Shown here one piece after another: positions 53,254 to 64,000 of a stretch of DNA of 64,000 nt. Within the stretch, counting starts at the first letter, position 1. Every line of letters begins with the position of its first letter. Origin of the DNA: Parastagonospora avenae f. sp. tritici 18332-5 (lineage: Eukaryota > Ascomycota > Dothideomycetes > Pleosporales > Phaeosphaeriaceae); assembly GCA_022559985.1 (NCBI GenBank), contig JAFJTR010000017.1, positions 124,001 through 188,000 on the forward strand. Reading direction: 5' to 3'. A model generated the notes under the pieces. The model worked only from the letters and a program-made list of their open reading frames with translations, had not been told where the DNA came from and made no database searches. The position numbers were made by a program, and so were the translations under genes.

Positions 53254-53905
53254 CCAACGGATTCATCGCCTACGAAGACACAACAACAGTTCCATCGCTC
53301 GTCCAAGCCGCAAGCGGCATCGTTCTCGAACTAGGTCCTGGACCCGGCAACCAGCTGCATCGCTTCAACAGCGCTCAAATCGACCGCACATACGGCATCG
53401 AACCAAATGGACATTACAAGGACAGCATAAATGCCAAGGTCGAGAAGAACGGGTTACAAGGCACGTACGAGCTGATCGTTGCTGGCATTGAAGACAGCGA
53501 CGTATTGAGAGCGCAGGGGATAATCGAAGGGAGCATGGACACTGTGCTATGCATTCAAGTCCTTTGCGCAGTTCAAAATCCGAAGATAGTCATGAGGGAA
53601 GTGTGGAAGTTGCTGAAGCCAGGAGGGAAGTTTATTTTTTGGGAACACGGGTGGAGTAAGGATCTTCTAACGACCGTTGCGCAAGGTATTTTCACACTCG
53701 TACTTGTTCCCTACCGACGGCTGACATGAAGAAAGCTGTTTCTAATCCCGCTTGGAGCACGTTTGTCGGATGTCACTTAACGCGCAATTTGTTGGCGGAC
53801 GTTTTGCGAGCGGGAGAATGGCAGAACCCGGAGGATGTTGAAGAGCCTATGGATCCGGTGAGTCTTCTGCCGAGGGTTCAGGGTGTGCTTATTAAGAAGG
53901 CTTGA
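53254..53905 (+). CDS. Class I SAM-dependent methyltransferase, 5' end not found
   Basis: Two visible exons, about 53254-53685 and 53736-53905. The 50-bp intron has a GTATTT donor, a CTGAC branch region and a GAAAG acceptor. SAM-binding motif I is ASGIVLELGPGPGNQL, motif II around GIEPN, and the late strand is LLKPGGKFIFWEHGW. The last exon reads NPAWSTFVGCHLTRNLL and ends in LPRVQGVLIKKA, as in many fungal Ubie/Coq5-like enzymes with a C-terminal helix. The upstream frame is closed by TGA at 53238-53240 and there is no ATG before FVANGFIAYED; a TAG acceptor at 53251-53253 fits a missing upstream exon, which would carry the usual N-terminal membrane helix. Either that exon lies in 52.5-53.2 kb or the gene is 5'-truncated. 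The methyl acceptor is unknown. Confidence 0.65.
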
Positions 53906-54274
53906 GTGTGAAAATAAACGTCTATAGATTTGCAACAAAAATCTTGACGAAAGATAAAGAGGCGATAGTACCAAGTGCCGCAATAATTCGTGCGCGCTCT
54001 GTCTGAGTGCCCTCAGTTTCTTACAAGGAAAATGTTAGCCTAATTCACTTCAACTTCTTTCGAAAACTGTATTACGTCCTGATAGTCCATTGAGTCTGTT
54101 CAGACTCATAGGTCACGTAACAGCCGCTCTGTAATAGTAGATTGAGTTTGAACGGAGCGCGCACGAATTCCTGCTGCACCTAGTGACGGAAATGTTTTAA
54201 AAGGAGGTGTTGAATAACGTGGCCATAATAGAATGATAAATTGAAGTCATACGAACGGCTCGAATAAACTCCCC
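53906..54274. other. Convergent intergenic DNA
   Basis: 3' flanks of the methyltransferase and the But2-type gene. Nothing recognised. Confidence 0.4.
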
Positions 54275-54937
54275 TCAGTGAGCAAATGGCACCGAAGCAT
54301 TCGGATCATTGGTCAGCACAACATAAAAGCCAATCGGACAACTATAATCGGTCTGCTTAAACATAAAAGTCGTATCCTTGGAGCACAGACTCCCGCTCAC
54401 CGTGACCTTTCCAATATTCGGCGGCACGCCACATGGCGCAGCGTTGATAATGTAACTATTCCCAGGCTTCATCACTGGAGGTGGGTTTGGCGGGCTCGGG
54501 CCTGGTCGAGGTTGGTGGTTGTATGCCGTCTCGCCGGCAACAGCGCCGGCGTTGATGTCGTATCCAGTAAATGTAAAGTGACCGCTACCAACGAAAGCGA
54601 ATGCTCCAGGTGCTTGCGTGAAGCTGGGGAAGTCGAAGACGAGGTTGCAGACCTTGCCCTGTACGGCGTTGGAATCGAGCTCGAAGTTGAAGACGGTGCA
54701 GATGTCGTTTGGGGTTACTGTCGCCCAATCGGTTGCTGGATAAGCTTTGTCTGGGTTCTTTGAGCTGATTGGGACGAGAAGTGAAGTCGAGATGGAGCCT
54801 TTGGGGAGTTTTACATCGGGTTGCGCGGCATTTGTTGGGCAGTTCTTCTGGTTGAGGAGAGTGCGGCCTTCGATGGATGAGGTGGGCGCGGCAAGTGCTG
54901 ACACCAACAGTGCTGATACTACAGCAAAGGTCTTCAT
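54275..54937 (-). CDS. Secreted But2-domain-like protein
   Basis: 220 aa from the ATG at 54937; the longer frame upstream begins with a non-conserved stretch. Residues 1-16 are a signal peptide (MKTFAVVSALLVSALA). The mature protein has SLLVPISSKNPDKAYP, ICTVFNFELD, VCNLVFDFPS, a Pro-rich linker (PRPGPSPPNPPP) and the C-terminal YSCPIGFYVVLTND, which fits the But2 C-terminal-type domain common in secreted fungal proteins. Six Cys are in the mature part. Its role is unknown; family members lie in the wall or the medium. Assignment to But2 is from pattern recall and needs a profile search. Confidence 0.7.
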   Translation of the reverse strand: MKTFAVVSALLVSALAAPTSSIEGRTLLNQKNCPTNAAQPDVKLPKGSISTSLLVPISSKNPDKAYPATDWATVTPNDICTVFNFELDSNAVQGKVCNLVFDFPSFTQAPGAFAFVGSGHFTFTGYDINAGAVAGETAYNHQPRPGPSPPNPPPVMKPGNSYIINAAPCGVPPNIGKVTVSGSLCSKDTTFMFKQTDYSCPIGFYVVLTNDPNASVPFAH

Positions 54938-57589
54938 TATGAGATATATCACGACGTGATCGAATATTGATGAAGTATCAAACAGCTGCCAGATAGTACT
55001 GCTAGCCGTCGTGCCTGAGGACCAATCTTCACAGTTACCTACCTTACACTTTATATGTACGACCTGCATATGTCTAAAGAAATGTGTGACAGCCACAGCT
55101 CGCTTCTACAAGAAGCTTTATCGATCGTCGTCGCAGATTCTGTTTGTGTATTCTTGGAGCTGATGGCGCGTCGCGACCCGTTGGGGTTCCGCAACACGAA
55201 ACACCGAGCCGCCACTACTGGTTCTGACTAGACTTCGTGCTTTCGCATGGCTGGATCACATTGCGCAGGGAGAGCAACTATCGGATGATGAAGATGGCAG
55301 AAAGTGAAAGAGTAGTTGTTCCGTGTGAATAGGTGAGTCGAGGGATCGAGGGATCAAAGGTCGAAGGCTCTCACGTCGCTGCCCAGCTCTCAAGTTGCAG
55401 AAGAAGCAAGAAATGGCTGGTGCAGCCAGACTGCCACAACAGTCTTAGATGAATAGTAAAACAACTAGAAAAAGCTGCGAATACCCATAGAGAGTCATTT
55501 GGCTTTTCCTAAGGTAGCCACAAGTAGATCTGTCCACACATAGGGGAAGAGTATTATTCTGCAAGCTTTTTCTGCAACGTGAGAGCTCAGGTGCTGCGAT
55601 ACGCTAAAACAAAAAGAGCGAGACCGTTTCCAGCTAACGTGATCTGGTCGTGCACTCCGTCGTCGCATATTCTTCACGGAGAAATAAGGTTGCGATATGT
55701 CCAAGCGATCCTCAATGTCTGAACAGTTTCTCCTTGAGCTTGTGCATTGTGTTGTTTCTAGATTTTACGTACTTCTCTTCCTTAAAATGCTCTTTATTCG
55801 CATCGGCACGTGCAACCACACTCTTGTTCAGCTCGACCTCCTTTGCTGGGGTGGATGAAGTTGATGCATCCCAATCGATGCTTTGCGGCTGCTTCGCTTT
55901 CACATTTGCGCCTTTTTTTGCTTCACACAAGTGAGCCAATGTACTCGATGTCATCGTCTGCTGCGTGTACCTTGTTCAGCTTCCCGCTCTTTGATGACGT
56001 TCTCACGCATCTTCTGCTATCTCCCCGCCTCTTTCTTGCCTTTGTAAGGCTCGGAGCCTGTGTCGCCTCCAGCGAGTGTCTCAATGCCAGCGACTGGGAA
56101 CATCATTGCTGTGACTTGAAACAAGTGTGACGGGTACGAGGAGTCTTGCGAATAAAGAGAGTTCATGGCGATTTGGGAAGTAATTGAGGTAACACAATCA
56201 TGTACAGGCACCGAAGACTACAATGCACAGTAAGGCTGCGTAGTCGATGCTTTGGATGTGACTTGCTCAAATCAGTTTTCGATTTACGCCCCGAGCATGG
56301 CTGAGAGCTGGATAAATGCGACAAAGGTTAGCATCAAAGAGACTGGCCCACGAAAGGCGTTGCACTGCGCGCATCGCAGCCGCAAAGGACAAGGACAAAG
56401 ACTGCGATTCGCGCGGCAACACTATAATCCATTCTTTGCGATACGGTCAACTTTTAGAAGGTGGTGTAGTTGGTGTTGATCGCGGTGGCGCAGAGAAAAG
56501 ACACGAGGGCAGGTCTGCACCAGGCCAACCTCACCACCATGACAGCACCGCACCACAACTTGTTCATCGCGACAACGCTTCTCTTTGAACAGCACTAACC
56601 ATCAAGTGTTTAAACAGCGAAGTTTCACGAAATTAGCTCTGTGCAATTCGCACATGTCCACCACCCTATATTTAGAACTCCACGTCATAACATCCAAGAC
56701 ACATCCACTCGACTGCACGACCACAAAGGCGCGAACTATCGAACAAACACTGTCCCAAGCCACATCAGAAGAGATTACCGCGGTGTCACGAAACATCCGC
56801 AGCACTCTCCTATTCCACCATACCCTTCACATCCTCACTTGCATGCTCGCTTCCCGTACCCTTGTGCTCCCTTACGTGATCGTGGAAATCGTGCAGTCCA
56901 TGTGCGACTCAGACACTTCGCGTGTTCAATTGCCTTGCTTGGCGGCACCGCGCGACGGAGGGTTCAGCTCGCACATCCATCGACTTGGAGTAACACCACT
57001 TCAACTTGTGCATATATGGCAGCATATGGTTGCACAGACATTTGTTCATGTACAAGAAGTGTGAGATGCGGCATCGACGGGTTGCAGCAATGGCCAGAAG
57101 TGAAGTGCGAATAAAGTTGTGGGCCCCTCATATATTCTGCGTGCCTTGCCTTGCGTGGGGTAACGGTTGTGTAACGAGGCGTTTCAGAGGGACACGACAG
57201 CGTGAGGAAGCAAGAGAGAGTCGAGATGCGATGAGGTTACTTCAACGTCGTGGGACGAAGATTGAGTGGTTGTATGAAAGATAGGTGACAACATTGTATC
57301 GAAGGGTATAATGAGCGCTGTAGAGCAAGGGAAGAATAACTTGTTGGTTTAGGGCAATAATCACGGATTACGAGCGAGATGTATGGAATTATCATGGGAT
57401 ACATCACAAGCAAGATGGCACAGTTGTTTTGTAAATTTTCAAGTTCTTTATCACCAACACTATCCCCACTAATTACAATTACCCTCTGCGCGACCAAGGA
57501 TATTTACTCGAACATATTGACAGATCCCATGCAATGCATCATGTAAAGTCATAGCCTACCAAGCGGCAAGCTTAGTTGGTGTTTGACAT
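54938..57589. other. Intergenic, with one weak small frame
   Basis: On the minus strand an ATG frame of 80 codons (55954-55712) encodes a Lys/Glu/Ala-rich, helix-prone peptide; further upstream on that strand 56112-56017 is open in another frame. They may be exons of a small gene, but I could not join them with confidence. From 56.6 to 57.3 kb frames overlap on both strands without motifs. Confidence 0.35.
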
Positions 57590-58312
57590 TTACAAGAAGA
57601 AAGCAGCGAAAGCACCAACACCAGCAACGAAGCCAGCGGCGTTGAGCGAAGAGGCAGCACCAGTGAACTGGGCAGGGTTGGAAGGAGCGGGCTTGGAGTA
57701 CGAGCCAGTGCCAGATGCGGAGGGCATGGGGACACCGGGGACGCCGGTACCGGCAGGGACAGTCGGGTAAGGAGCCGGGGCAGATGGGTAAGGAGCAGGA
57801 ACGGAAGCACCGGGGCCAGCAGGGCCGGAAGGCTTGGGGCCAACGGGGTAGGCACCAGTACCGGTGGGGTAGGGGATGGTGACGGTGATGGTGGTGGAGG
57901 AGAGGCACTCGCTGGTGCTGGCGTGCTCAGCGGGCTTGGAGACCTCGGGAACCGCGGGCTTGGAAGCCTCTGGGACAGAGGGCTTGGAAGCCGGGTACTC
58001 GGGGTAGGAGGGAGCAGAGCTGGCGGGCTTGCTGGCCTCAGGAACCGAGGGAGTAGAGGACACAACGGGGTACGCTGGGTACTCAGGTGCCTTGGAGGTG
58101 ACGGCAGCGGGAACCGAGGGGGTTGCGGCCGGGTAGCTGGGGTACTCGGCAGCGGGCTTGGAAGAGACCTCAGCGACGGGGTAGCTGGGGTACTCGTTGG
58201 CCGGGGCGGGGGCGGAAGGAGTGGCCTTGGGGGCCGGGGCCTCGTATCCGTACTGGGGGACAGCGGCAGCGAAGCTGGCGAAAGCAGCGAAGGCGGCAAT
58301 GGTGTAACGCAT
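57590..58312 (-). CDS. GPI-anchored Pro/Ser/Tyr-rich cell wall protein
   Basis: 240 aa from the ATG at 58312. Signal peptide at 1-17 (MRYTIAAFAAFASFAAA), then tandem imperfect repeats of EYPSYP and SVPEASKPA, a short STTITVTIPYPTGTG block as found in fungal wall proteins, further Pro/Gly/Ala repeats, and a C-terminal hydrophobic tail (AAGFVAGVGAFAAFFL) preceded by small residues (FTGAASS), the pattern of a GPI-attachment signal. Only one Cys lies outside the signal peptide. It is a structural protein linked to wall glucan by its GPI remnant. The C-rich codon choice suggests strong expression. No enzyme domain is present. Confidence 0.85.
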   Translation of the reverse strand: MRYTIAAFAAFASFAAAVPQYGYEAPAPKATPSAPAPANEYPSYPVAEVSSKPAAEYPSYPAATPSVPAAVTSKAPEYPAYPVVSSTPSVPEASKPASSAPSYPEYPASKPSVPEASKPAVPEVSKPAEHASTSECLSSTTITVTIPYPTGTGAYPVGPKPSGPAGPGASVPAPYPSAPAPYPTVPAGTGVPGVPMPSASGTGSYSKPAPSNPAQFTGAASSLNAAGFVAGVGAFAAFFL

Positions 58313-61300
58313 TTTGGCTGATTGATTGATTGAACTTGAGAAAGTTGGTGGTGGTTGAGGGTGGGAGTGTTGGTGGTGAATTAATTAAGGATAGTATTAG
58401 TTGAGTGCAACGAATGGACAGACCGAAGGGTCAAAGGACTTGAGCTGATGAGTTGGCTTGGTGAAGTGAAGAAAAAAGCTCCTGGGAACGAGAGGAAGTC
58501 TTATGTACTCGGGGAGATTGCCAGCACGGTAGCGCGGACCGGCACCAGGTGGCCACTGAAAGGGGGAGGCAGCGCGGGCGACCAGGGGCAGCGTGCGCTT
58601 AGGCTTGGTGACTGGCCGGTTGGTTGTTTGTGCTAATGCAGGAACCACACTAGCCCGGGCCAATGCTGGCCATTCATGAGCCGTGCGTTCCTGGGCTAGG
58701 CCCTGGTCGGCAGGTTGATCGTGAATGGCTTCGGGGGCCGCTCGTGTTGTAGGAAATGAGCGGCCCCAGATGCAGCGGCGTTGGCTGCTGTTCGAGGCTC
58801 AGGTGTTGGGTGCAGCCAGTCAGCACAGCGGTTACTGCTCGTCTCTGCGTTCCCATAAGCGTCTGCGCAGCCAGCACCATCTGGGCTGATATTGGACGGT
58901 ACGCACAACCGGCCAGCGAGACGTCCACATTTGCTCGCCTTAGGCGCTCGGTTTTCCCTGAGAGACTTCCTGAAAGGGCGACAAGGCCTAGGAATCTTCA
59001 GGGGCGGCCCCTTATCTGGCTCCTCCGCTGACACTCTGGGCTCCACGTGCCTGGCCAGTGAGATGGGGACTTCCTGGAGATCCTTAACTCAAAGCAGGCG
59101 TCCTGCAATGGTTCCCCAAGTGTCAGTGTTGCAGAATCTGCAGGGGTCGTCAGCCCAGCGAGTCTGTTTTGGCGCCACGACTTCACCGCCTTGGACGTGC
59201 GGGAGCCGCTTGAAACGAAACAAGATGTCAAATCTGCGCTTGTTCGTCACCAACCACACCGCTTTCTATGGTGCATTCGACAAAGTTCGACAATGGTGGA
59301 GGTCTGCGACCCGTTGTTTAGGTGATGCGCCGCTTTGTTGCTGTTGATGTGGGCGCTTGTGCCCTCGGTCGGCGCTTTGTGCGAGACGGCCAGAATCGAT
59401 AGCGACGCGTGCACGGTGGATATTAAGCATCAGTTTTAGCTATAATCGGCTAGAGCCTTGGCATGAAATACCTCCTTTTAGCTCGACTTCATTTCGGCAT
59501 CAGCCTTCCAGCGCATATTGCGTGTCGGTTCCACCATGGCACCATCGTGCGAGCGTCTGTGATGCGTCATCGGCTTGCTTGTCTTCCATCGCGATGCATG
59601 CGGTTTTGTTTCGCGATCCACATATTACGTGCGTTGAGATGGGTCCGCACGCTCACCTCGCCACCGCATGTTGACCGCCTCGTCCACCAATTGCAGCTGA
59701 ATTAATATATGCCGCGCTGTTGCATTCTTCCAGATGGACGGCAGTCGGCTCGGCCATGTCGATGTTTGAATCCTGGGGTCGAGCCAATGGCATGGGCCCG
59801 CCCCTAAATGTCAATGCAGATCATGTGCATGTGCCATGCAATGTGTGCGAACCTTTCTGGAGCCGTTGACAAAAACAGGACGTTCACAGAATGGGCAAAA
59901 GCTTAATGCCGAAGCGAAATGAGGCTGCCAAATCCTACGATGTGCGCACGATCATTGCTCCACTGGCGCAAGAGCCGGCTCGCGCCATCATTCGAATGGG
60001 AGATGAGCAGAGGCCAGGGCCGAGAATGGACCATCTTCATTTCGCATCGGACATAGAGCCGTCTCGATCGTATTGAGGGATCCTTCCACCTTCTCACCCT
60101 TTCGGCGTCTTTCCATCGTCGACGGTATCCCCTCATGGACGTTCTGGTTTCCTTTGTCGCATGATGTTCTTGAGTTTCCTTCAAGCAGTTATAGACTATA
60201 CTCAACATCCATTCGGACCTTTCCTTCACGGAACCTAAGTTATGACGACTCTTGCTTCGCCTGCTGGATATTTTCGAGGACTGACCTACCGACACTTTCA
60301 TGGAGTTCCCCTCTGGACATGTTACTATGCAACAGCTGTTGTCTATGATGTCTCGCGGCCGCTGTCTACCATGGATGCTTGTGTCCACACCGCGAGAAAG
60401 ATTCCGATCAATATTGGATTCAATGGCAAGCCACGCCTTATTACCACATGACGTTACATAGCAAGATTCCTTGATATGTTACAACCATCTTGAACCAGCG
60501 TCCGTTTGTTCGGATAGACATCTTTCGTTCAGGATTCACCCTTGTCAGGCGCCAGAAATCGCTTGTTTGCAATGTATATTTCTCTCACATTCTCTGGAAT
60601 GTTGTACACAACTCGAGATACACCAATGGACATGGCCACGCATCCCCTTGGAACACGGGTATACTACAGGTATGGGACGCATGGCCTCCTTGTTTGTGCG
60701 GCAAGCTTTTTCATTGCTCTCTTCCTCTCTGTAGCACTATCCATGCATTCATTTGAGAACTGCAAATCTGAGAGGACGAATATCTTTCGACTCATCAGTA
60801 TGCTATTTCAAGAAGCATTTTGTTCAGTCATACATAAATGCGTTATATTGGACAACCTAGCTACTACTACCAAACGTTCCGGGCGCCACAGACATCCGCA
60901 AGCCGACGGCTGTTGCGTCTTTAGTATCCGCCATGGAGCCTCGTCCTACAACGGGAGTATACATCTATCGCCCAGAAGGATGCAGCCTAAGATTTGTCCT
61001 GGGACGATGGCTTACGCACTACCGATTGGGTTTTCGGCGTTTGTGACCTACTGCGGTTCCCGGCTGTACGAAGCTCAACCCCAGTCCTGGGCATATTCTA
61101 TTTCCTCGCTCTGGGCATATACGTAAGGCCTCGTTCTTTAGTTCTAGAATGTAGGTTAGTCATCTACTTGCCAGTGCCGAGAACTGCAGAACGTGTGACA
61201 AAATACTTAAAGTAACGAAGTAGCGATTTGAAGTTTTGAGGATCTGTAAAGCATCACATGTAGTTCGAAAGCGTGCAGAAAGAGCAAAGAAATTCCAACT

Positions 61301-61530
61301 TGGTTTTACTGCAGTCCGAAAATGATGGTTTAGGTTTGGCGGGGTAGTCGCTGTCGGGGTTCGGCATTTGCGCCTTCTCCGGCCCTCACTCATCTTCTCC
61401 ACAACATCTACCTCAATTGCATCTTCTAAATCTAGTGTCGCTGGTAACACCCTTGAATCCAACGCATTGCTCATAATTCCGCAAATCGGACAGTCATGCT
61501 CAAAGGGGACTGGGGAGCATTGTGGCACGA
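58313..61530. other. 3.2-kb gene-poor stretch
   Basis: The left end is the promoter of the wall protein gene. A 194-codon frame at 60542-61126 (+) opens at a TTG and has one hydrophobic stretch (LVCAASFFIALFLSVAL) but no recognised motif. A 125-codon minus frame (61537-61160) starts at an ATG inside the HET start region and is probably a shadow. No RNA gene was recognised. Confidence 0.4.
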
Positions 61531-63630
61531 ATGACATTCCAGCCCTATGACGCCGCAGTCGAGCCTACCAGCCTGTGTTCACAATGCGCCACGTCTGGAT
61601 TCAGCACGTTGCTACAGCTGCTACAGCTGCTGCCAGACACGGAGGATGATGCCGTGGATTGCACACTTGATGCTACCTCCTCATGGGATCTAAAGAACTG
61701 CCAGCTTTGCCACTTCATATCCCAATGTCTGCCGCTGCCAATTGCACAGCCACCGGAACATGACGAAATTGTCAAATTGGTGTCTCGAAGCAGAGATGAA
61801 ATTGCAGAGGACCTAGGACTTGTAGCGCGGGTTCTCAATTATGGTGAGCTCGAAAGGAGGAGTCTGACGCTTGAATGCTATCGCTCTGCATCCGCAAGAA
61901 ACCCCTCACAAGCTTTGATCGCCTTGCTGTGTGACGGACAATGGTCGGATCTCGAGCCGACTTCTCCAAAGGTTAACTTCACCTTGCTTACTGGCTGGTT
62001 GAAAGGTCCGACGTCTGACCTCTCTGGCGCGCCCACAAGACGGAAGGCATTGGGCTCAAATAGATCTACTCACAGCAAGCCTTTACGAACGGCCTCGTGG
62101 GCGACCGCTCGGCTTCGTGTACTCGAGTTGGAATTAAACGTCATTGATTGCACGACTCGCCAGCTTGTACGACTACCCAACGAAGGTCAATACGTTACAC
62201 TAAGCTATGTCTGGGGAAGACCCTCGGGCGACATTAGACGAGGCACACCAAGACGACCGGACTCCGTACTTGGCTCACTTCGGCTGGCAGGCACTGCCAT
62301 GAATGAAGATCAAGACCGAAGCTCGCGTTTACTATCCAAATTCCCGCTCACCATCGAAGATAGCATCGTCGTATGCAAAGCACTCGACTATCGATATCTG
62401 TGGGTAGACAGATACTGCATACCGCAGAAAGACCAGCAAATGCGTGCTCGGCAGATCCAACAAATGGACGACATTTACTGCGGTTCTGCACTGACTATAA
62501 TTGCCTGTGCCGGCTCGGGTCCACAGTACGGGCTGCCAGGTATCTCCAAATCGCGCGCACCATGTCCCTCAATTCGTACGGGGGCCTCAGAATACCTGCA
62601 GATGATTCCAACCGTCCAGGACATACATTCTAGTATCTGGGCAACAAGAGCATGGACATATCAGGAAGCGCTGCTCGCGCAACGTCGGCTCTTCTTCACA
62701 GATCGCCAGGTCTACTTTGAGTCGAACGACATGGTTGAAAGCGAAATAACAACACTTGCGCCGGTCATGACTAGAGTTCTCGACCCACGGATATATTCTC
62801 AAGTCACTTCATCAACATTTCCAGGCGACATACACAAATGTATACAAGCATACACCCGCCGCAATTTGTCCTTCCAGTCGGATATCTTGAATGCTTTGTT
62901 CGGTATCTTGACCTACTACGGGCGCGAACACGACATCCTACATCTTTGGGGTGTTCCGTTCTCCGCAAATACCCCTGCGTCGATTGATGAGCCACCTCGC
63001 AAGCACATCATCACGTTTGAAGAAAGCTTACGCTGGTATCCTAGTGGAGAGCATTCGCGGCGCGAAGGATTCCCGAGCTGGTCGTGGGCTGGCTGGATAA
63101 CTACAGTCATATGGGACATCTGGCGCCATGATCTCAAGCCTGCTTCTGCACCATTGAAGCAAGGTCAGGTGTCAGTCGAACTAGAACTGAAGTCCGGTGA
63201 TTTACTCAGCTGGAGCGAATATCAAGCAAAATACGCTGAGCTGAACGACAGCGGCAGCCAGGACCAATTAAGCCGCTTCATCTATATCGAGACTTATGTT
63301 TCCCGATTGATATCCACACACATATCGACGGATGGTTCCGACGCGGGAGGAGGCATCGCGATGGGCTTGGAGGCAGCCGGTCATGAACAGCCAGTAGCGC
63401 TTGATTCTTTCAACAATCCAGCTCGGACTGCGGAGAATTTGGCTCACTTCTTTGCCGGACCCGCAGAATCATACTTAGCACTACATCTCTCGAATTGGCA
63501 GGAAGGTTCCGGCACTATACTGGTGGTACAAGACAAAGGCAGGTATTGGGAAAGGGTGGCACTGATGGATGATGAAACCGGGATCTTGCAGCGAGCGGTG
63601 AAGAGGTGGACGAAAGTACGCTTGGGGTGA
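61531..63630 (+). CDS. HET-domain protein, intact
   Basis: 699 aa from the first ATG at 61531 (the frame opens at a GTG three codons earlier). The N-terminus has paired cysteines, LCSQCATSG and NCQLCHFISQC, common in this family. The HET domain begins with YVTLSYVWGRPSGD (about 219-232), goes through LTIEDSIVVCKALDYRYLWV and DRYCIPQKD, QIQQMDDIYCGSALTIIACAG and ATRAWTYQEALLAQRRLFF (about 370-390), and ends with the box FPSWSWAGW (about 515). All three core HET blocks are present, so the gene is likely functional. HET proteins cause cell death after fusion of unlike individuals and resemble innate immune executors. No NACHT, ankyrin or other partner domain is fused. No intron is needed. Confidence 0.92.
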   Translation: MTFQPYDAAVEPTSLCSQCATSGFSTLLQLLQLLPDTEDDAVDCTLDATSSWDLKNCQLCHFISQCLPLPIAQPPEHDEIVKLVSRSRDEIAEDLGLVARVLNYGELERRSLTLECYRSASARNPSQALIALLCDGQWSDLEPTSPKVNFTLLTGWLKGPTSDLSGAPTRRKALGSNRSTHSKPLRTASWATARLRVLELELNVIDCTTRQLVRLPNEGQYVTLSYVWGRPSGDIRRGTPRRPDSVLGSLRLAGTAMNEDQDRSSRLLSKFPLTIEDSIVVCKALDYRYLWVDRYCIPQKDQQMRARQIQQMDDIYCGSALTIIACAGSGPQYGLPGISKSRAPCPSIRTGASEYLQMIPTVQDIHSSIWATRAWTYQEALLAQRRLFFTDRQVYFESNDMVESEITTLAPVMTRVLDPRIYSQVTSSTFPGDIHKCIQAYTRRNLSFQSDILNALFGILTYYGREHDILHLWGVPFSANTPASIDEPPRKHIITFEESLRWYPSGEHSRREGFPSWSWAGWITTVIWDIWRHDLKPASAPLKQGQVSVELELKSGDLLSWSEYQAKYAELNDSGSQDQLSRFIYIETYVSRLISTHISTDGSDAGGGIAMGLEAAGHEQPVALDSFNNPARTAENLAHFFAGPAESYLALHLSNWQEGSGTILVVQDKGRYWERVALMDDETGILQRAVKRWTKVRLG

Positions 63631-64000
63631 AGTCACGACTATGGTGCATCCACATCATCACCACCGCAACGAGAACAGAATTCTCTCATCCCAAGCCTCT
63701 TCGCCCGAGATCCCCTTGCTGTGGGCATACCAGAAGAGTACCTGGTTCCTCACGCTGTTCCCGCCGCAGCCCCGTGACCCCGCTGCGTTGGGTCGAACTG
63801 CAGCTTTCCGCGCCTCGCCACGGCAAGCAAACAACTTGAGACATCCAGCGCAATCTTTGCCTCGCCGCTATCTTCAAACAAAGGAACAAAGCAGGGAAGT
63901 AACGTCACGATGCTTCCAAATGGTCAGTGGAAACTGTGGTCTCACCGGAATATCTGAGCAACGACAGCTGCCTGGCTACCATAAGTAGACGTCGGCTGCG
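63631..64000. other. Right-edge DNA
   Basis: 3' flank of the HET gene. Short frames on both strands show no family motif. Confidence 0.4.

Noticed and set aside
60542..61126. 194-codon plus-strand frame with one hydrophobic stretch
   Set aside because: It opens at a TTG and shows no conserved motif; a single hydrophobic run is expected by chance.
61160..61537. Minus-strand frame with CPIC motif overlapping the HET start
   Set aside because: It overlaps the start codon of a clear gene and has no further zinc-finger spacing.

Overview
This window reads as chromosomal DNA of a filamentous ascomycete (Pezizomycotina, most likely Dothideomycetes; the class is an inference). Genes lie on both strands. 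Introns are short (mostly 49-56 bp) with GT...AG ends and CTAAC or CTGAC-like branch points. The gene set is typically fungal: HET-domain proteins, a CBM18 chitin deacetylase, a But2-domain secreted protein, a GPI-anchored wall protein, a MAP-kinase-phosphatase-like DSP, Mot1 and Taf11. No tRNA, rRNA, CRISPR array or intact transposon was recognised.

Layout. 0.5-1.9 kb: a decayed HET gene. 3.6-5.5 kb (-): J-domain protein. 7.3-8.7 kb (-): calcineurin-like metallophosphoesterase with one intron. 9.9-12.0 kb (-): Ulp1/SENP-like cysteine protease. 13.6-14.5 kb (-): secreted-type metzincin protease, with a short duplicated fragment 0.5 kb upstream. 16.4-19.9 kb (-): large dual-specificity phosphatase. 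19.9-22.9 kb: no recognisable gene. 23.0-30.4 kb: a denser housekeeping block with ribosomal protein L4, a small ankyrin protein, TFIID subunit Taf11 and three uncharacterised proteins. 30.8-35.9 kb: a non-coding-looking array of about 16 degenerate, head-to-tail units of about 300 bp, each starting with a TATA-like box on the + strand. 35.9-38.3 kb: nothing recognised. 38.4-44.4 kb (+): MOT1, four exons, the first only 5 nt of coding sequence. 44.7-45.1 kb: five degenerate copies of a 22-26 bp GC-rich element. 45.7-63.6 kb: an accessory region with wide gaps, holding a small secreted Cys protein, chitin deacetylase, seven-repeat ankyrin protein, methyltransferase lacking a visible 5' end, But2 protein, GPI-anchored wall protein and an intact HET gene.

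How the genes relate. There are no operons. The core genes serve transcription initiation (Mot1 removes TBP from DNA; Taf11 is part of TFIID), translation (L4), protein folding and SUMO/NEDD8-type processing, and MAPK signalling. The accessory genes concern the cell surface and the outside world: wall chitin modification, GPI wall protein, secreted Cys-rich and But2 proteins, secreted protease, and HET-type self/non-self recognition.

The most unusual feature is the 30.8-35.9 kb array of repeated promoter-like modules. I know of no described fungal element that matches it. All coordinates and splice sites were worked out by eye; the starts given are ATG codons checked in the sequence unless stated otherwise.
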